Shown piece by piece: positions 1 to 13,637 of a stretch of DNA of 64,000 nt. Source of the stretch: Euonymus europaeus (Eukaryota; Streptophyta; Magnoliopsida; Celastrales; Celastraceae). A program made the translations under genes and the position numbers. The notes under the pieces are model-generated. The model saw nothing but the letters and a program-made list of their open reading frames with translations, was not told the origin of the DNA and ran no database searches. Position 1 is the first letter of the stretch. Each line of letters begins with the position of its first letter. The stretch is taken from the NCBI GenBank assembly GCA_963580455.1, contig OY756960.1, positions 30,129,238-30,193,237 of the forward strand, given 5' to 3'.

Positions 1-2355
1 CGTAGCAATCGACTTCCTGTTTTCAGCATTGTTTACTTTTAAAAACCAGTTGAAGATAATAACACTATACACATTGAACCACAGAAAATAAACCAATTGA
101 AGAAACCTAACTCGAGGATCTCAAAAATCAACCAACCTCGAAATAAATTTTAGAAAACGTAGCATTAAACTTTAGAAAAGCGAAATCGAACGGCGAGTTT
201 TCTTGGATCTACAGTGAAACATAATTCAAACAGCCAACAACGGTCAATTTTCTTCGTTTTGAGTACTGTTGCCCACTTCAAACTAAAACCCTAAACACGA
301 CAATTTTCAAAAACAGCGCAGAAAATTCTCAGGAGAGGCATAGTGCTTTTCTGTATATGAAAACAACAAATACAGAAAGTAGGTAGCTGAGTCTTTACCG
401 ATTCAAAGTCAATTCTCTTGGGATGAAGAAACTTGAATCTGAGGCAACCAGCGAATCACCATGTACAATGACCCATTTCTGTTAAGAGGAACCTCATAAT
501 CTAAACAGAATTCACTAGACCGACTAAAATATAACCTTAAAATATAGGGAAAAGGCAATGTGGTTTTGCTCTTTAACTCCAAATAACCCTTTATATAATG
601 GGGGATTGGGGGCGATGCACATGGTTACTTAACCATGGTCAAATATCAACTATAGTTAAATATTGACTATAGTTTAAGAACTCTAGTTAAATATTAACCT
701 ATGTACCAAATGGGAATATACAAGACCAAATATGTTGAAAAAGTGTACATTCATAAAATACGAGCCACTATATGATCTCAAATCATGTTACATATGAAAT
801 AGTCATTAATTATAAACACACATACGATCCACTTGACATTCAACCCTTCATATTTATTGGATTTCATATTTTTTGAGTCTCAAGACTGTCACTCATTATT
901 CATGCTTAAGGTAAATTGTATAAAAGTCCTCTATTAATGGGACATATGAAATAGTTTATTTTCTATTTGATGGGAGTGCTTTGATAGAGGGAGTGTTTTG
1001 GCACTTACATATCATAATACTGTATGACCTAAATGGATGGATTATGAGTGCATGCATGTTTTCTTAGTGTCAAGGCCATAGATCTTACAAGATGAACAAC
1101 AAACCCATCAAATTTTATAAATTGTGGGAGAACTGATTGAAAAATCTTATTATGGTCATTTTTTCTATTTGATTTGAATAATCAAATTTTGAATTCAAAG
1201 GAGGGAATATCATAATTTATGAGATCAATCGCGTCTAACAAATGATTGCCTAAGAAAAAGTAAAATAATTCCCGTGCATTATATATTTAAAGGAAAAAAA
1301 AACTCAATTTTATTTCGAATAAAATACATATAGCATCCCTCATATTTGATGAAAATATAAATGTCTCACTCACGTTTGTAAAAAGATAAAGACCTTCTTA
1401 TTGTAACTAAAAATTAACTTTATTTTAGATTTATAATAATTTATTTTAAATTATCGATATTTTAAAATTATATTATGGATTGCTAGTTCAATTATTAATG
1501 ATATTTTAGATTCAAATATCTTAAATTTTTACAAATGTGAGGGGCAAGGGCGGAAGTATCCTCATACTTTTTTAAAAACTTACCCCATATCTTATGTATT
1601 GTTCGATTTTGTCCCCTTAGTTTTTAAAAAATTATCCTATACCTTTTACTTTATTCAATTTTGCCCCCTTTATTTATTTTTTAAATATCGTATATACCAT
1701 TAGTTTTGTCTCCCTATAAAACATATATTACCAAATCCATCCCTAATCAATTTTTTTTTTATCAATTCAAATCACAAACTTCTATATATATAGTCCACAA
1801 AGTCTTAAGGCTACTTAACTTTGTTATCTTTAGTCCACAAAACCCAAAAGCTCAAACCGACTAAATTTTGTTCAATTATTTTTTGCCTCTCTCGACTCAT
1901 CATGAAAAGATATTAAAAAGACATGTGCCGTTAGATCTATGCTTGCTATTGGTGTCCAGTTTACGAACATTTTTAGCTATGAATCATATTAAAATATCAC
2001 TTTGCAATAAAATAAAAAATCTAAATAGGCCTAATTTTTTTTTAGGAGTGCTATCCCTGAACCTCTGTGGCTTTTTTTCTCCCTTTTTATCAAAAATCTT
2101 GGCTCCGCTCTTATAAGGGGATAAAAATCTTTGTTATCAAACTTGAGGAATGATAAATGTATTTTATTGTAATTTTTAATTGAAATAAGGAGTGTTTTTT
2201 TTGTTATCAAACATGATGTGTGTTATACCTATTTTATCATTTTATTTTTAATATATTATAATTATAGTGAGAGTTGTAAAAAGAAGAAGACTATCTCGTC
2301 TATGTAGCCCACCATATTTTTATTGGGTATTCCTCTCCTAAGCATATAAAAAAAA
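1..2355. other. Intergenic DNA, no gene recognised
   Basis: AT-rich sequence with no coding stretch I could recognise on either strand. A telo-box (AAAACCCTAAAC, 285-296) and moderately GC-richer leader-like sequence in 1-500 would fit the 5' end of a minus-strand gene lying to the left, but no exon could be proven. Short direct repeats built on AACTATAGTTAAATAT occur near 640-705. At 1555-1690 a phrase of the form 'tacccc..cttt..attttgcccc' is repeated twice in tandem. It resembles the arms of the foldback elements found elsewhere in the window. Confidence 0.4.
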
Positions 2356-2359
2356 AATT

Positions 2360-2607
2360 ATACTTGGGCCGGGCTAGTTTCCATTTTCACCCAACGCTTT
2401 TCAGCCCAAAGACCAAACAGATTCGACCATAATTGTCTACGGCACAAAGACAAGTCCCGACGAAGAGGCTGTAAATTGCGTAACGGTTTAAAATTCTGGA
2501 GTTGACGAGTTGCTTCACTGTCAGTATAAACCTAGAAAGCCATCGGACTTGTTTTCATTTCGCGGTGATCCCGAATTCTTTCTTTCTGTAACTTCGCAAT
2601 CTATAGT
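2360..2607 (+). promoter_or_regulatory. Probable promoter and noncoding first exon of the TIGR01589 gene
   Basis: A site II motif TGGGCC (2365-2370) lies about 155 bp upstream of a TATA-like TATAAA (2525-2530). A transcribed leader from about 2550 would end at the strong donor GTAAGT that starts at 2608. The next leader exon would begin near 5204, after a TTGCAG acceptor, giving a long 5' UTR intron. Site II motifs are common in plant housekeeping promoters. The start site is inferred; no transcript was available. Confidence 0.4.
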
Positions 2608-4692
2608 GTAAGTTTATTTTCTTCTTTTATCTTTTATTTTTCGTATTTTTTCTGTGTTTGTTGTTTCGTTATACAGGAAGATTGTACTCAAGATTGCGTT
2701 TGAAGTTTGTTCCCTAAGTCGTAGATCATTATAAAACAGCACAACGAAAATTGTACTCAAGATTGCGCTTATGTTTTTGTTCTTGGATTTTCTTGGTAAC
2801 CAAACTAGTGCAGAGGAGAACGTGTGGTACAATTTGTAGTTCGCTTATATGTCACTTATATAATTTTAGCCTTGTTTCTTGTGTTACTATGCCGGGAACT
2901 GCACTTACGAACAACAATGCAGTTAAAGAGGATGAACCGAGTTCAATGTTTTTATGTCTTTTATTCCGCGATGTTTACTTTCTGTATTGTTTTTTTGTTT
3001 CTTCAGTAAGAAAAAACAGTTTATCAGGTGTGGTTGTAGCAATAAGCTGCGACTTTTTATTTCTCATTTAGGTGACCTAAGCCTACGTGAAACACAATGC
3101 CATCAATATCTCTCATGAGGAAATTATGTAGATATGCTTTTAGGGGGTACATTGGCTTCTATATCAGACAGTCATCAGGTCAGAAATTGTGTCTAAATGA
3201 ATTATTCTCACATGGATCCTTAGGCATATACACGTATGTCATCTGCAATGTACCTATATGGGAAAAAAAGAATATCATCAGTGAAGCTTATGAATTCATC
3301 ATGGTCCTAATCCAGTTTGAATTTATGCTATCCATTGCTGCTCCGTTGTTGGTATAAGGGTAATAGAATGTAATAGTTATAAAAACAATTAAATTTCAAC
3401 TTTACTTGTGTTTGTTATATCAGTATTTTTTTTTTATCCCAACCCTAGTAAGTGTGCCTTATATGTTATATCCAAATTTTACTGAGAGGGGACGAAGCAA
3501 TAGAATTTTATCACCCCTGATTAATATCAATTGTGGTATACGGGTTTTGATCAATTGGGGTCCGTTGTTGTAAAGGAATATCGATTGCTATGAACTTTTG
3601 ATTTTGGGAGTGGATTTTGTTTGGAGGAGGATAGTTGTGTTCTGTATAGTAAAATTGTTTGTGGGTATTTTTTTATCGTTCACCAGATGTTTGAATAAAT
3701 GCCTCACTGAACTGCATCAGTTGGTATCAACAAGTTTTTGAGTTATCGATTTAGACTACTTTTCAAAGGGGATTGGGTTCTTGAATCTAAGTCTTCCCTT
3801 AGTTGAAAGTTGAGGAATCACTGAAGTTCTCATGATGATGCCAATTTTTTTTTTTTAATCTTTTCAGTTTGGTTTACGGCAAACTATGTGTATAAATGGC
3901 AGTAATTAGTTTTGGCATTTTAATCCCTATTGATCCCTGTCTGTTGGAGACAAGGATTTTTGGTGGTTAGCCTGCTTTGGAAACTTGTGGTTTTGCCAAT
4001 GAGAGGCATGAGGCTAGATGGGGTCTTGGGAGGAGGGCTTTTGGCTGTATATATGATTTCTGTTTCTTGTAGGCTGATTCAAAGGTCAACTAGTTAGTAG
4101 CTTTCACTAACTTGATAGGGTGTTTAGTGTAACTGGATATGGAAGAAACGCCTATATAACGACAAGTTTTTTCTTGTAATCCTAATTGTAGTATAATATT
4201 AGAACTACTTTACAAATGAAAGTTTTGTACATTTCCTTCCTTTCTTTCTGTGTAACCTGCTATATGAACTTGTGTGAAGCTATATTCGGATTCAAATATG
4301 ACATAGATGCATTAATTTGCTCTTTGATTTGGATGAAATGGCAGTAGAGGTTTATGTTGGGAAGGCAGTAGAACTTTTCATTCATATAAGACAACCAATT
4401 CATGATATGCTTATAATTTCTATCCCTGGATGTGCCCCTTCTTTGTATCCCTGGTTTGATGCATCTCTGTTCCATAATACGTGTAATGTTTTATATGCTT
4501 GAATTTAGATATTGGATAATTAACAATGAATTTGGATATATTGGAAAAAACTCGTGTTACGTTTTTGTCATGGATTTGAATTTTATCAAATTATTTTGTT
4601 GAAATTGTTAATAATTGTTGTTTTATAAATATATGTATTTGTGTGTGCGTGTGTGTGTATGTAGACATATTTTTTCTAGTTTGGTTAGTTAC

Positions 4693-4887
4693 AATAATAA
4701 CAAACAAGGGTAACGCTATTACACCAATAATGCATAGTCATAATGAACAAGAGTAATGAATACCTGGGTAAATTTTATTTTTATTTACCAAACAAAGGGT
4801 AACAATTATTCTCCATAGTTATTATTACCCTTGTAACATCTTAAATGAGTAACAATTCTTACCCTCATACCAAACACACCCTTAGAC
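4693..4887. repeat. Possible small MITE in the 5' UTR intron
   Basis: A block with several GGGTAAC / GTTACCC motifs facing each other, whose right end reads CCAAACACACCCTTAG. That end-type phrase (reverse complement CTAAGGGTGTGTTTGG) is seen on many plant MITEs. Inverted similarity between the ends is weak and no target duplication was found. Confidence 0.25.
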
Positions 4888-5317
4888 TAAGTTCACTGAA
4901 ATTCTAAATTTGATATCTCTTGTGTGTGTGTTGCTAACTTGCTATCTACTTAGCGACATTCTATTAAATTTATCTAAAAGTCTTTCCCCATGTAAAGATC
5001 TAAAAGTCTTTCCCCATGTAAAGAAGGATTTCAAGTTACTAATACTCAGCTCTAAAATGAATCATACTCAGTGAATATGGGGTCGTTGCTTTAACTACTG
5101 CTACTGTTTTACAACTTGTCTGCCATCAATCTTCCAGCATCAATTGTTCTTATTGAGTTGCCTTTGTTTGAATCTGATATCTAGCGTGAAACTGATTATT
5201 GCAGGCCTCGTAAGCTTTAAACTGATAACTACTTCGGCCCCTTCTGAATCATACATTATTGAGAGCAGTGTGGAAGATCTAGAATCCAAACAGGGAATAA
5301 AGATGCTCAGTCACTAA

Positions 5318-8300
5318 ATGGAAATGAAGGTTCCTCAGGTACTTTGAGCGAATGCTGTTTTTAGACTCTCAAGTGCCTTTTATTGTTAGATGTTGAATTT
5401 GACTTACTAACATTGATTAAACCTTCCATTGTTGAATAGAATGTGACTATGTTGATTGTTATTTCTTCTGAAGGACCCCTCCCTCCATCTAATTGGTCAT
5501 TTTTTAAAAATTTATTGAAAGCAACTGGCCAATGCGGAACAGATTACTGTACCAAATGGCTGTGAAATATTTTGTGAGCTATCCGAAAGCTTTTTAATTG
5601 ATTCCAGCTGAGTAGAAGTGCTGCATCGCCTTTTTTGGGTCAAGTCACCAATTTAAGGCAATTTTCACAGGATTCACAAGCTTCTAAGGAGATACAATTC
5701 TCAACACAATCATCACTGGGGCCGTCTGGTGACCAGCAAAATAACACTCCAAATATTCCACCTGTCAATGGTGCTCCTGCATCTACTTCAAATAACGAGG
5801 CCAGAATAGTTCTACTTGCAGAAATTGAACTAGTAGGGCATTAATACGTTGGCATCCTATTGTTGTTTAATGACATGGGACTTACCTAATTTATATGTTT
5901 CTTTTCCTATGTGAAATGGTTTCTGTAGGTAAAGAATTTGATCGAAAGGTGTCTGCAGCTGTATATGAATAGAGATGAGATGATGTATACACTCAAGTGT
6001 CGAGCCAAAATTGAGCCTGGGGTTACAAGTGCGGGTAAGTTTCTGTATCATCCTGATGCAGCCCAAAATTAGATGGGAAGAATTATTTTTAGGAAGATTT
6101 ATTTTTGATATACACGTGTTTTATTTTCTAGTATTTCTTTAAGTTTTAGGTTTAAGTTACTGTAGCAATACTATTCGTGGATATTATTCACGTGTGCTGT
6201 TCATGCTACTGCAGCAGTATTTACTTTTCTTTCTATATTCTTTATTTTGGCATTTATTTTAAAGTTTATATTACTTTGGATGGACAGATCAGATTTAAAC
6301 TTTCTTGGGCGACCCTAATTTGCTTTAAAAGGGCTGTTCCAAGTTGTAATAGTTAGTTTTGAAGATCATTAACAAATTATAGCCACTTGCTACAGTAGCC
6401 AGCTTCTCTCCCTAGTTTTGGGATCAAGTTTGTGTGTTTAACCTAAGATAGGTTTAAGCTATTCTTCTATCTTATTCTTGTTCTCTGATTATCCTTCTTA
6501 TTGATTCCCTCCCTCCCCTACACTAAGTGCTTCTTTAATTTCTCCCAAAGATGTGGGGGTAATCTTTTCATATGAGAGTGGCGTTTCTGATAGTGTATGA
6601 ACTTGCAAGGTGATGCCATATATGTAGATTCAAAGCTAATAAAGCTGATCACTAGACATAGCCCTACGTTAGGATGTATAACATATAACAGAGAAGATTA
6701 TCAAGTTTTTTTTTTGCTTCTCATTTCTCTGAAGAACCACGGTTCTTTTTTTGGTTCTATACGTTTGTAGTCTATTAAGCCCAGAATATTTGTTAGATAA
6801 AGTTGACAGAATAGTTTTCCATGTAATAGTGCAAATTGTATGAGTTTGTGGATTAAACCATCATTCTTTATCTGGTTGCTCTTTTCCCTTCTTCCCTCTG
6901 TGTTTAGAAACTCCTACTCAGGGAATTTTTTTTTTTGAAATTTTTGCTAATGCACAAGACCCACCCACATGGTTACTACCATTATTTTATATGCTCCTTT
7001 TTGGGGATCCTTGAGAATTTGGATTTAAGCAAGACCTTTTAGACTGTTGTTCTCTTTCATTGACATCCAATGTTGCTAAAAGATCTGTATTTATAGATGT
7101 CAGTGTTGCATATGTTGTTTGCATTTCACAAAAAGGTTCGGTGATACTGATATCCGTCTTTTTTTTGTGTTCCTAAGTATTGGCTGAATTGGAAGAAAAG
7201 AATCCAAACTTTTTTGAAGCATACCATGTTAGGCTAAAGTTGAAGAGACAAATCGTTGTGTTTAATCAATTACTGGAGCATCAATACCAGTTGATGGAGA
7301 GCGCATCTCCAATGGTTCCATTGGCTTCCATGCAAAATAGGATTTATGACTTGCCTGGTAAGTTTTGGCATTTTAGGTTCTGATCAAAGCACAAGGTTCA
7401 AACATACAGGTTGAAAAAGTTGCATTGCGCTATGTAATAATTGAATTCCATTAGATAGATGCATGCACCATTTAGAATTGGCACGTGGAGATCATTTGTT
7501 CCTTATGTTAGACACGCGCAAAAGAAATGCATGTGTGCATATAGATACCCATGTTCACGAATCACGTACTCACATACATCAGAGCTTTTTATAATGTACA
7601 CCCCAAATGAACCCTTGATATTAAATATAATATTTGGCATAAGTAACGTAGACAATAATTGGCTAGTCCAAAGACTATACCCAGGTTGTTGAAGTCATAC
7701 CACTAAGGTTAGGTGGCATCTCCTTTATATGTCTTGTTTCATTTTCTTCATGAGAGGAATAATAGAGAATATACATCATTGCTTTAATGGTGTAAAACTC
7801 TTTACATGCTTTGGGAATGACAGCAAGGTCTCAGTGACATTGGCTGCATGCTTTCCAACTTCCAAGATAATATTTTTGGTGCAGCATACACACTACCAGT
7901 GCATAGCCCAAATATGTACTTAGGAGGCATTTTTTTCATATGAAACTCTATCCATGATTTTCTTAACTCGCAAATTTCATATTGATTTGAAGTTGTTTTC
8001 AGTAGAGTTTCTTGAAGTCATTATATAACCTCCGATTAATGGTTTTTTTGTGTGTGTCTCCATCAACAAAAAGAAGAACTTTTGAGGGGATCAATTCTTC
8101 AGTGTATTGTACCCAACTCCAAACTGTTTTTCAGACAAAAGCTTTCACGATGATGACGAATCATTCAGCATACTTTTTTTCACATTCACATATATAGGTT
8201 AAATTGAAAGTTTCATGGAAGATCAATTTCTTTATCCACTGTTGCTGCTATATCTTCTTTTTTTTTGGCTTTACCTGTGCACTTGGTACTCGCTATTTGA

Positions 8301-11300
8301 AATATATCTCCTCTTCTTGTATATTTGCTCTATTGGAACCCATATATTTTACTGTGATGGAGTACCAAATAATCTTGTTTTTCCTGAGCTTGTAGATTGC
8401 AGTAGTAGTCCTATTTTCATTATTATCGTCTTAATTTGGTGGATTTTTCTTTCCTGTAGTACAGTTAACAGTCTACATATGAGATACCCCATTCTGCAAC
8501 AGCTTCTGATTCAACCACCAGTTCATCCCCAAATTGATTCTTTAGGTGGTGGTTCTGGCCATCACATGATAAATGGAGTTTCTGACCGGAGCAATTTCTG
8601 CCCTATGCAAATAGAATCTGTCAACCGGTGATGAAACTTCTTATTTAAGTTAATTCTTTCTTGCGAATTTTTTTTATAGGTTATGATTATTATTATTACC
8701 ATGAGAGGAGACTCGAACCTAGGATTTTGCCCTAGCTCGAGTCGTAAGGAGCAGGCTACTGTTAGGCCAAGAACTCCTTGGTTCTTTGCAAATAGATGAT
8801 AACAATTGTTCTTTTTCTCTCACTTGTTATTGTTTGCCTTGATTTCACATATCTCTACATTGGAACTCAAGAATACCGAAGATGTGCATAAATATTTAGA
8901 CACTTGCATTTAAATTTGCATGATAGATTGTCACACCGACTTCCATCCTGTCCACTTTTAAGAAGACTTGGGACAGCTGGCATCATGTTCTAGATTGGGT
9001 GTACCTCACTTTTTGATATCCTCTTTCCAATTGCTCTGTTTAAATATCCACTGTTTAGCAAAATTGCAGTGCTATTGACCCCTATTAGCTGTAGTGACAT
9101 TAACAAAGCTTCCAAGTATGAAAAGAATATTACAGCAACTTATATTCTTCTAATTATGCGAAGAGGATTACAAAACAGTAATCTATATATACAACAGCAG
9201 ATCATGTTGAATTATGATGTGGCTCATTGTGTTAATGGATTGGACATTAAATATCAGTGGTAAGTCGATTCTAGGGTTACCAATATAAGCCCTAGTTAAG
9301 TCTTGTACTCTTTACATTCCATTTTTCATAGAGAAATAGGAGCTCCTCTTTGGACGTAGTCATATTCTGGCAGAACCACGTAAAATCACTGTCTATTTTC
9401 GTTGCTTTATTTTCTTGTGCGTGTGTGTTATTGATCTTGTGCGTGTGTGTTATTGATTGTGCGAGATCGGTTACAACAATTTGCATGCATGCTGCATTTA
9501 AACTTGAACTCATATATTGACATAAGCAAGAAGTCAAATCACGTAGGTTAGTGTATGCTGTAGCTAGAAGCTCACAACTTTGCCCTTTCTTCAAAAATGA
9601 TGATGGACAGAATTGCAACTGATACCTTACCCCCTTTACCCACTGGCAGTGTCAAGTCAGATATTGCAATGAGTCCGGTATCATTAGCTTCTGGTGGCCA
9701 TTTTCAATTTTCATCAAATTTGAGTTCGGATGCATCAGCTCTGGAGTTTCAGTATCCATTTCAGGGGTTTGGTAGCGAATGGCCACTGCCTGATGATCGA
9801 ACTGGAAATCACCTGGAGTTTGATAATCACGCATCTCTTGTTCCTTGGACTTCTAATTTCTCAGATTTGACTGCAGTCTTCTCAAATGTGGGAGGTACAA
9901 TGCAACTCTCAATTGTGGTACTATATATAGCTTTCACTATGCAATCTGAACGAATGACATAAAGAAAAAGAAAAAAGTTATGAATTGTACCCTATACTTT
10001 CACGAAAAGATCCAATTGCCCCCTCAACTTCCAAGAATGAATACCGTTGGCTCTTCCGTATCATTTCCCTTAAATTTTGCTAATGTGGCACTTTATTTCT
10101 GACATGACACAAATTCATTGGTGGTTGAAAAGTTATATTTTGCCACGTGTCAAGTTTTAGGTGGTCCACATCACACATTTCCGTTAAAATAGACGGTTTT
10201 TGACAATCGGGGCTAACAATATACATAAGTGAAAGTTGAGGGGTCAATTTGATCCAAATGAAAGTATAGAGTGCAATTGGATCCATTCATGAAAGTTCAA
10301 GGGCTAAATTATAATTGTTCCCAAAGAAAAACTATGCAACAGGTCAATTGCAAGTGTAAATTAAAATATCTAAATTTCAGAAGAGTTTTGTCCCTCATGT
10401 GCTTCTAAAAGATTTTTAGAATTTGTTGGTTGGTGCTTTACTTCATCTATTACCATCTGTTGGTCATGTCCAAAGTGATATGAGAGATACTGTTGCTTCT
10501 TTCGGTTTTTGGTTTCCCTTTTCCTTTGAGATTAAAGAATACAAGAATGCATAAGCTGAAGAGGGAATATCATCGACTTAATCCATGTCGGTTTTTCATT
10601 TAGTTACTCTTATAATAATTGTCCATAAGCTGGATTTATTGCATGTACATTTTATTACAAAAGCGTGTGCAAAAAGGTAATTTGGCAATGATGATACCTA
10701 GTTAAAGTCAGGTATGGTAGAAATTGCATTGTTCTTCTTTGCTGCCAACATCCCTTTAATGACATGGCTTCATTGTTGTAAACTATCATCTCGGGTATAA
10801 ACTATCATCTCATGCCTCTGCATTTTCCAGATAAAGCTGAGTTCGGAAATTATACACAGTCCCCCTTTCTGCAAACTGGTCCGGATGTGCTGCTTAAGCC
10901 AGAGGTTTATAATGATGTAGGTAAGTAGAATTCACTCTTTATGCTTGATGTCTAGATTGTTGAGGTGAACACAGTGATAATTTTTACATTTTAATACGCA
11001 CACATATGCTGAGCAAGCTTTTGGTTTCCATTTATTATGATCGAGTCAATAATTAGCTAATTCCCATAGAAAAGGAAGACTATAGATTGTTAAGTCTATG
11101 ACTCTGTATTCTTGATAACGGTTTGGCACACCTTTGTTATCCTCCAACAAAGAGATGATTTTCATCCCAAAATAAACTAATTAGCTCATATTTAGAGTTC
11201 ATTACTCATCTGAAATGTCAGTGTAGTGGAAGGGTTCGCAGGGAGAAAGAGCGCCGCTCCTCGACCCTGGATTTTGCTCATGAGGTCTATCTCAAACATC

Positions 11301-11703
11301 GTTCACGTATCTTAAGTGTTTAGATTGCTCCATGGGAAGTAGTGGCCTACCCTACAGATTAATCACACCGACCTTTTGTCTTATCACCATACCTTTCAAT
11401 CATCTTTCTGTATTCAAAAGGTTGTGAGTGCTACGAATAATATGGGACAAAAACTTTCAATTAGCAGCTAAAAATTTAATGTACCACTTGGAGAACTATT
11501 CAGGTTTTAACTGCAAGTTGAAAAGGAAAATACATTTTCTATAATTTTGTTACCCTTCTAAAGCCTCTTTCCAATTTTCGAAGACGAGTTGCTCTTATTT
11601 GTTCATGCAAATAAGTTCCAATGTAAAATTTTCTTTGTTTTCAGATGCATATATTGTCAATTCGAATCCTGACCCAGCCACTTATCCTCAGGAGAAACGT
11701 TAA
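5318..11703 (+). CDS. Plant-specific protein with TIGR01589 domain (375 aa, 8 coding exons)
   Basis: Coding exons: 5318-5338, 5608-5832, 5929-6034, 7178-7357, 8465-8627, 9611-9894, 10831-10920, 11645-11703. All junctions are GT-AG, phases close throughout, and the total is 1128 nt. The ATG at 5318 is directly preceded by an in-frame TAA, which supports this start. Residues about 80-157 form the domain: VKNLIERCLQLYMNRDEMMY, then AKIEPGVTS, then LEEKNPNFFEAYHVRLKLKR and QIVVFNQLLEHQ. This matches my memory of TIGR01589, a short helical domain found only in plants and of unknown biochemical role. The rest is low-complexity and Ser/Pro/Gln-rich with no membrane segment, so a nuclear or cytosolic location is a guess. 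A GTAAGA donor right after the stop suggests a 3' UTR intron, with the next exon near 12231. Introns carry a SINE-like unit and a foldback MITE. The gene call is firm; the function is unknown. Confidence 0.85.
8682..8782 (-). mobile_element. tRNA-derived SINE-like unit in an intron
   Basis: Read on the minus strand, it has a pol III B-box-like GGTTCGAGTC (complement of 8710-8719) about 35 bp after an A-box-like TGGCCTAACAGTAGCCTGC (complement of 8751-8769). It ends towards lower coordinates in a TAATAATAATAAT tract (8686-8698), as tRNA-type SINEs often do. It lies in intron 5 of the TIGR01589 gene, between 8627 and 9611. No target duplication was found. Confidence 0.45.
9413..9456. repeat. 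Two tandem 22-bp units rich in GTGTGT
   Basis: The unit TCTTGTGCGTGTGTGTTATT plus GA occurs twice head to tail (9413-9434 and 9435-9456) in intron 5 of the TIGR01589 gene. A third partial copy (TTGTGCG) follows. Confidence 0.8.
9985..10325. mobile_element. Foldback MITE in an intron of the TIGR01589 gene
   Basis: The left part reads CCCTATACTTTCAC, then GATCCAATTGCCCCCTCAAC. The reverse complement of the right part reads ACTCTATACTTTCA, then GATCAAATTGACCCCTCAAC, in the same order and spacing, giving diverged inverted arms of roughly 110 bp around a short centre. There is no coding capacity. The phrasing resembles the arms of the elements at 16255 and 59190. The ends and the target duplication could not be fixed. 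Confidence 0.55.
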
Positions 11704-12935
11704 GGTAAGACCTTCTGGCCTTCCATCATTGGCAGTTAGGATGTGTGTGAGTGATAGATAGTCCAAAGTATTTGAAGAATAGCAGACTCTGTGAGGCAAT
11801 AGAGATACCTGTGTATAAATGTAAATATACAATATTATGTACTGCTATTTTGGTTTCTATATCATATTGTTATTTAAATTCCACTTTGGTCAAATCTTAC
11901 ATGCTAATAAAATTGCTGCAAATTGCATTGCTCATTGAGGAACGTAGTCATCTTACAATCTAAAGCACAAAGTTGTAGTCCTTTGTCTCTTTTTTATTAC
12001 TGCTGAGCTTGCTGTTGCTTATTTTACCCATCACTTTTTATGCTTTTTTTTTTAATTGAAAAAAATTGGGGCATTCTGGTTTCCTCCCTTTGATTCAAGT
12101 TGGTGACATTTGGGTGACCAGGTTCTGGTTTTCTGCAAGAAGCTCCTACTTGCTGAAGTCTATATAGACATGAACTTTTCTGGTCTCCTTCCTCCTTAAA
12201 CGACAGAACTTGCTGGCTTAACATTGCAGAAGCCCATGAGAGTTGAGACAGTCTCCGAACAATGTTGCATGTTGCTGATGATAGGTGATTGAAGGGTTCT
12301 TTTTCAGAACTGGTTTACAACTTCAGTACCGGAGGTTTCATGCATAAAATAGTTTTGTTCTTTTTCTTTTTTTGCCTTGTAAGGACTCCAGTCTTTCCTT
12401 GCAAAGACAAGTAGTGACCATTATTGCCATTTGGACTACAAGATCTGGTGTAAACGCTAGAAAGTATGAAAGCACAAATACCTGAATCAGGTGCTCTGTT
12501 CTGTATACCAGATCAAGGTTCTTTTCGATATGGAAAATCTCGATGAAGACTACAATATGAATTGCGTTGGGCTTCCTCTAATTTTTTAATTGCTTGTATG
12601 GACTAAATTCTTCAGGTCTTAAAACTTTTTTTTTTGTGTGGATAGTTTTCCGTGCATGATAAATAAATCTGCTTATTACTGCCAGGCACCAGCAGCATTG
12701 TTGACGATACGGAACAAAACATGACCTACTCGTGTTCTTCAAAGATCATAGAATAGAAAGGGGTTAATATAATATTTATCACAATCATTTTTCATTTTGA
12801 AGACTAACATTTAAATTTTATACGTGAATGTAAAATGTGTCACTATCTTCGAACAGATTTTTATCACATTCGGTCATCCTATTCATCCACCCACGATAAA
12901 CCCGTCATCAATCCCCAATTTCCCCTCTAGGTAAT
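11704..12935 (+). other. 3' UTR and downstream DNA of the TIGR01589 gene
   Basis: No coding region seen. The donor at about 11705 and an acceptor TTGCAG before about 12231 suggest a spliced 3' UTR continuing to about 12.6-12.8 kb. From about 12770 the sequence is AT-rich intergenic DNA up to the TRIM element. Confidence 0.35.
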
Positions 12936-13637
12936 TAATAAGAACTTGGTCAAGTGCGCTTCCATACACACATTTAGCAAACTCAATCATTCAACAAGTT
13001 CAACCAATGACCATATATGAGCTAGTTGTAACCAACAAGCCCAATAAGCTTTTACCTAAAAAACTTGTTGGCTGATTAGGGAAGGCATTTGCCCTCCTTA
13101 TAAATAGATCTCAACTTTCATATCTTAGCGATGTGGGACGTTTGTATCAATACCCTTCGCTTTACTACGCCGACGTCCACGTTGGCTGACACTCAATGGG
13201 GGTCTTTCGCTGGACTGGGGTCTTTACCCGTACCACTAGATCCATTGGTAGCCCTTTCCTAGGCGGCTTAGTCCAGACTCATACCTAGACGAATGACCAT
13301 GTTGGCTGCACTCAGTGGGGGGCTTTCACTGGACTGGGGTCCTTACCCGTACCACCAGATCCACTGGTAGCCCTTTGCATGACTGTCTAGTCTAGTCCCA
13401 TACCTGGACCAAGCGCTCAGAGATTGAACCGCTCTGATACCAATTGATAAGAACCTAACCAAGTGCACGCCCATACACACATTTAGCAGGCCCAACCATC
13501 CAACAAGCCCAACCAGTAACCAACAAGCTCAATAGGCTTTTACCTAAAAAACTTGTTGGCTGATTAAGGAAGCCATTTGCCCTTCTTATCAATAGATCTC
13601 AACTTCCACATCTTAGCGATGTGGGACGTTCGTATCA
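12936..13637 (-). mobile_element. TRIM (terminal-repeat retrotransposon in miniature), non-autonomous
   Basis: Two direct long terminal repeats flank a ~295-bp interior: 12936-13149 and 13445-13637. They share long identical runs such as CCTAAAAAACTTGTTGGCTG and ATCTTAGCGATGTGGGACGT. Next to the right-hand LTR, at 13431-13442, is GCTCTGATACCA, the exact complement of the initiator-Met tRNA primer site TGGTATCAGAGC. The element therefore reads on the minus strand and the right LTR is its 5' LTR. LTR ends are TGATA...TATCA, slightly decayed on the left. Flanking 5-mers GTAAT (12931-12935) and GTAAC (13638-13642) are a near-match target duplication. The interior has no ORF but holds an internal duplication, listed separately. 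Low LTR identity and unequal length (214 versus 193 bp) indicate an old insertion. Confidence 0.85.
13175..13412. repeat. Internal ~120-bp tandem duplication inside the TRIM
   Basis: The blocks at about 13178-13290 and 13301-13412 share GGTC(T/C)TTACCCGTACCAC, ACTGGTAGCCCTTT-type and GCTGGACTGGGG-type strings in the same order. The interior of this element is therefore largely one duplicated segment. TRIM interiors are usually unrelated short spacers. Confidence 0.65.

Noticed and set aside
1868..3357. Several 60-106-codon open frames near the first exon of the TIGR01589 gene
   Set aside because: Hydrophobic, T-rich translations of the leader intron and upstream DNA; many need non-ATG starts and none resembles a known protein.
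8215..8464. Open frame upstream of VNSLHMRYP in the same frame as the real exon
   Set aside because: The 5' part is T-rich hydrophobic translation of intron sequence. The exon starts at 8465 after TACAG, where the phase matches the previous exon.
13178..13412. Repeats that might suggest a CRISPR-like or satellite array
   Set aside because: Only two copies, inside a TRIM with LTRs and a tRNA primer site. This is a eukaryotic nuclear context.
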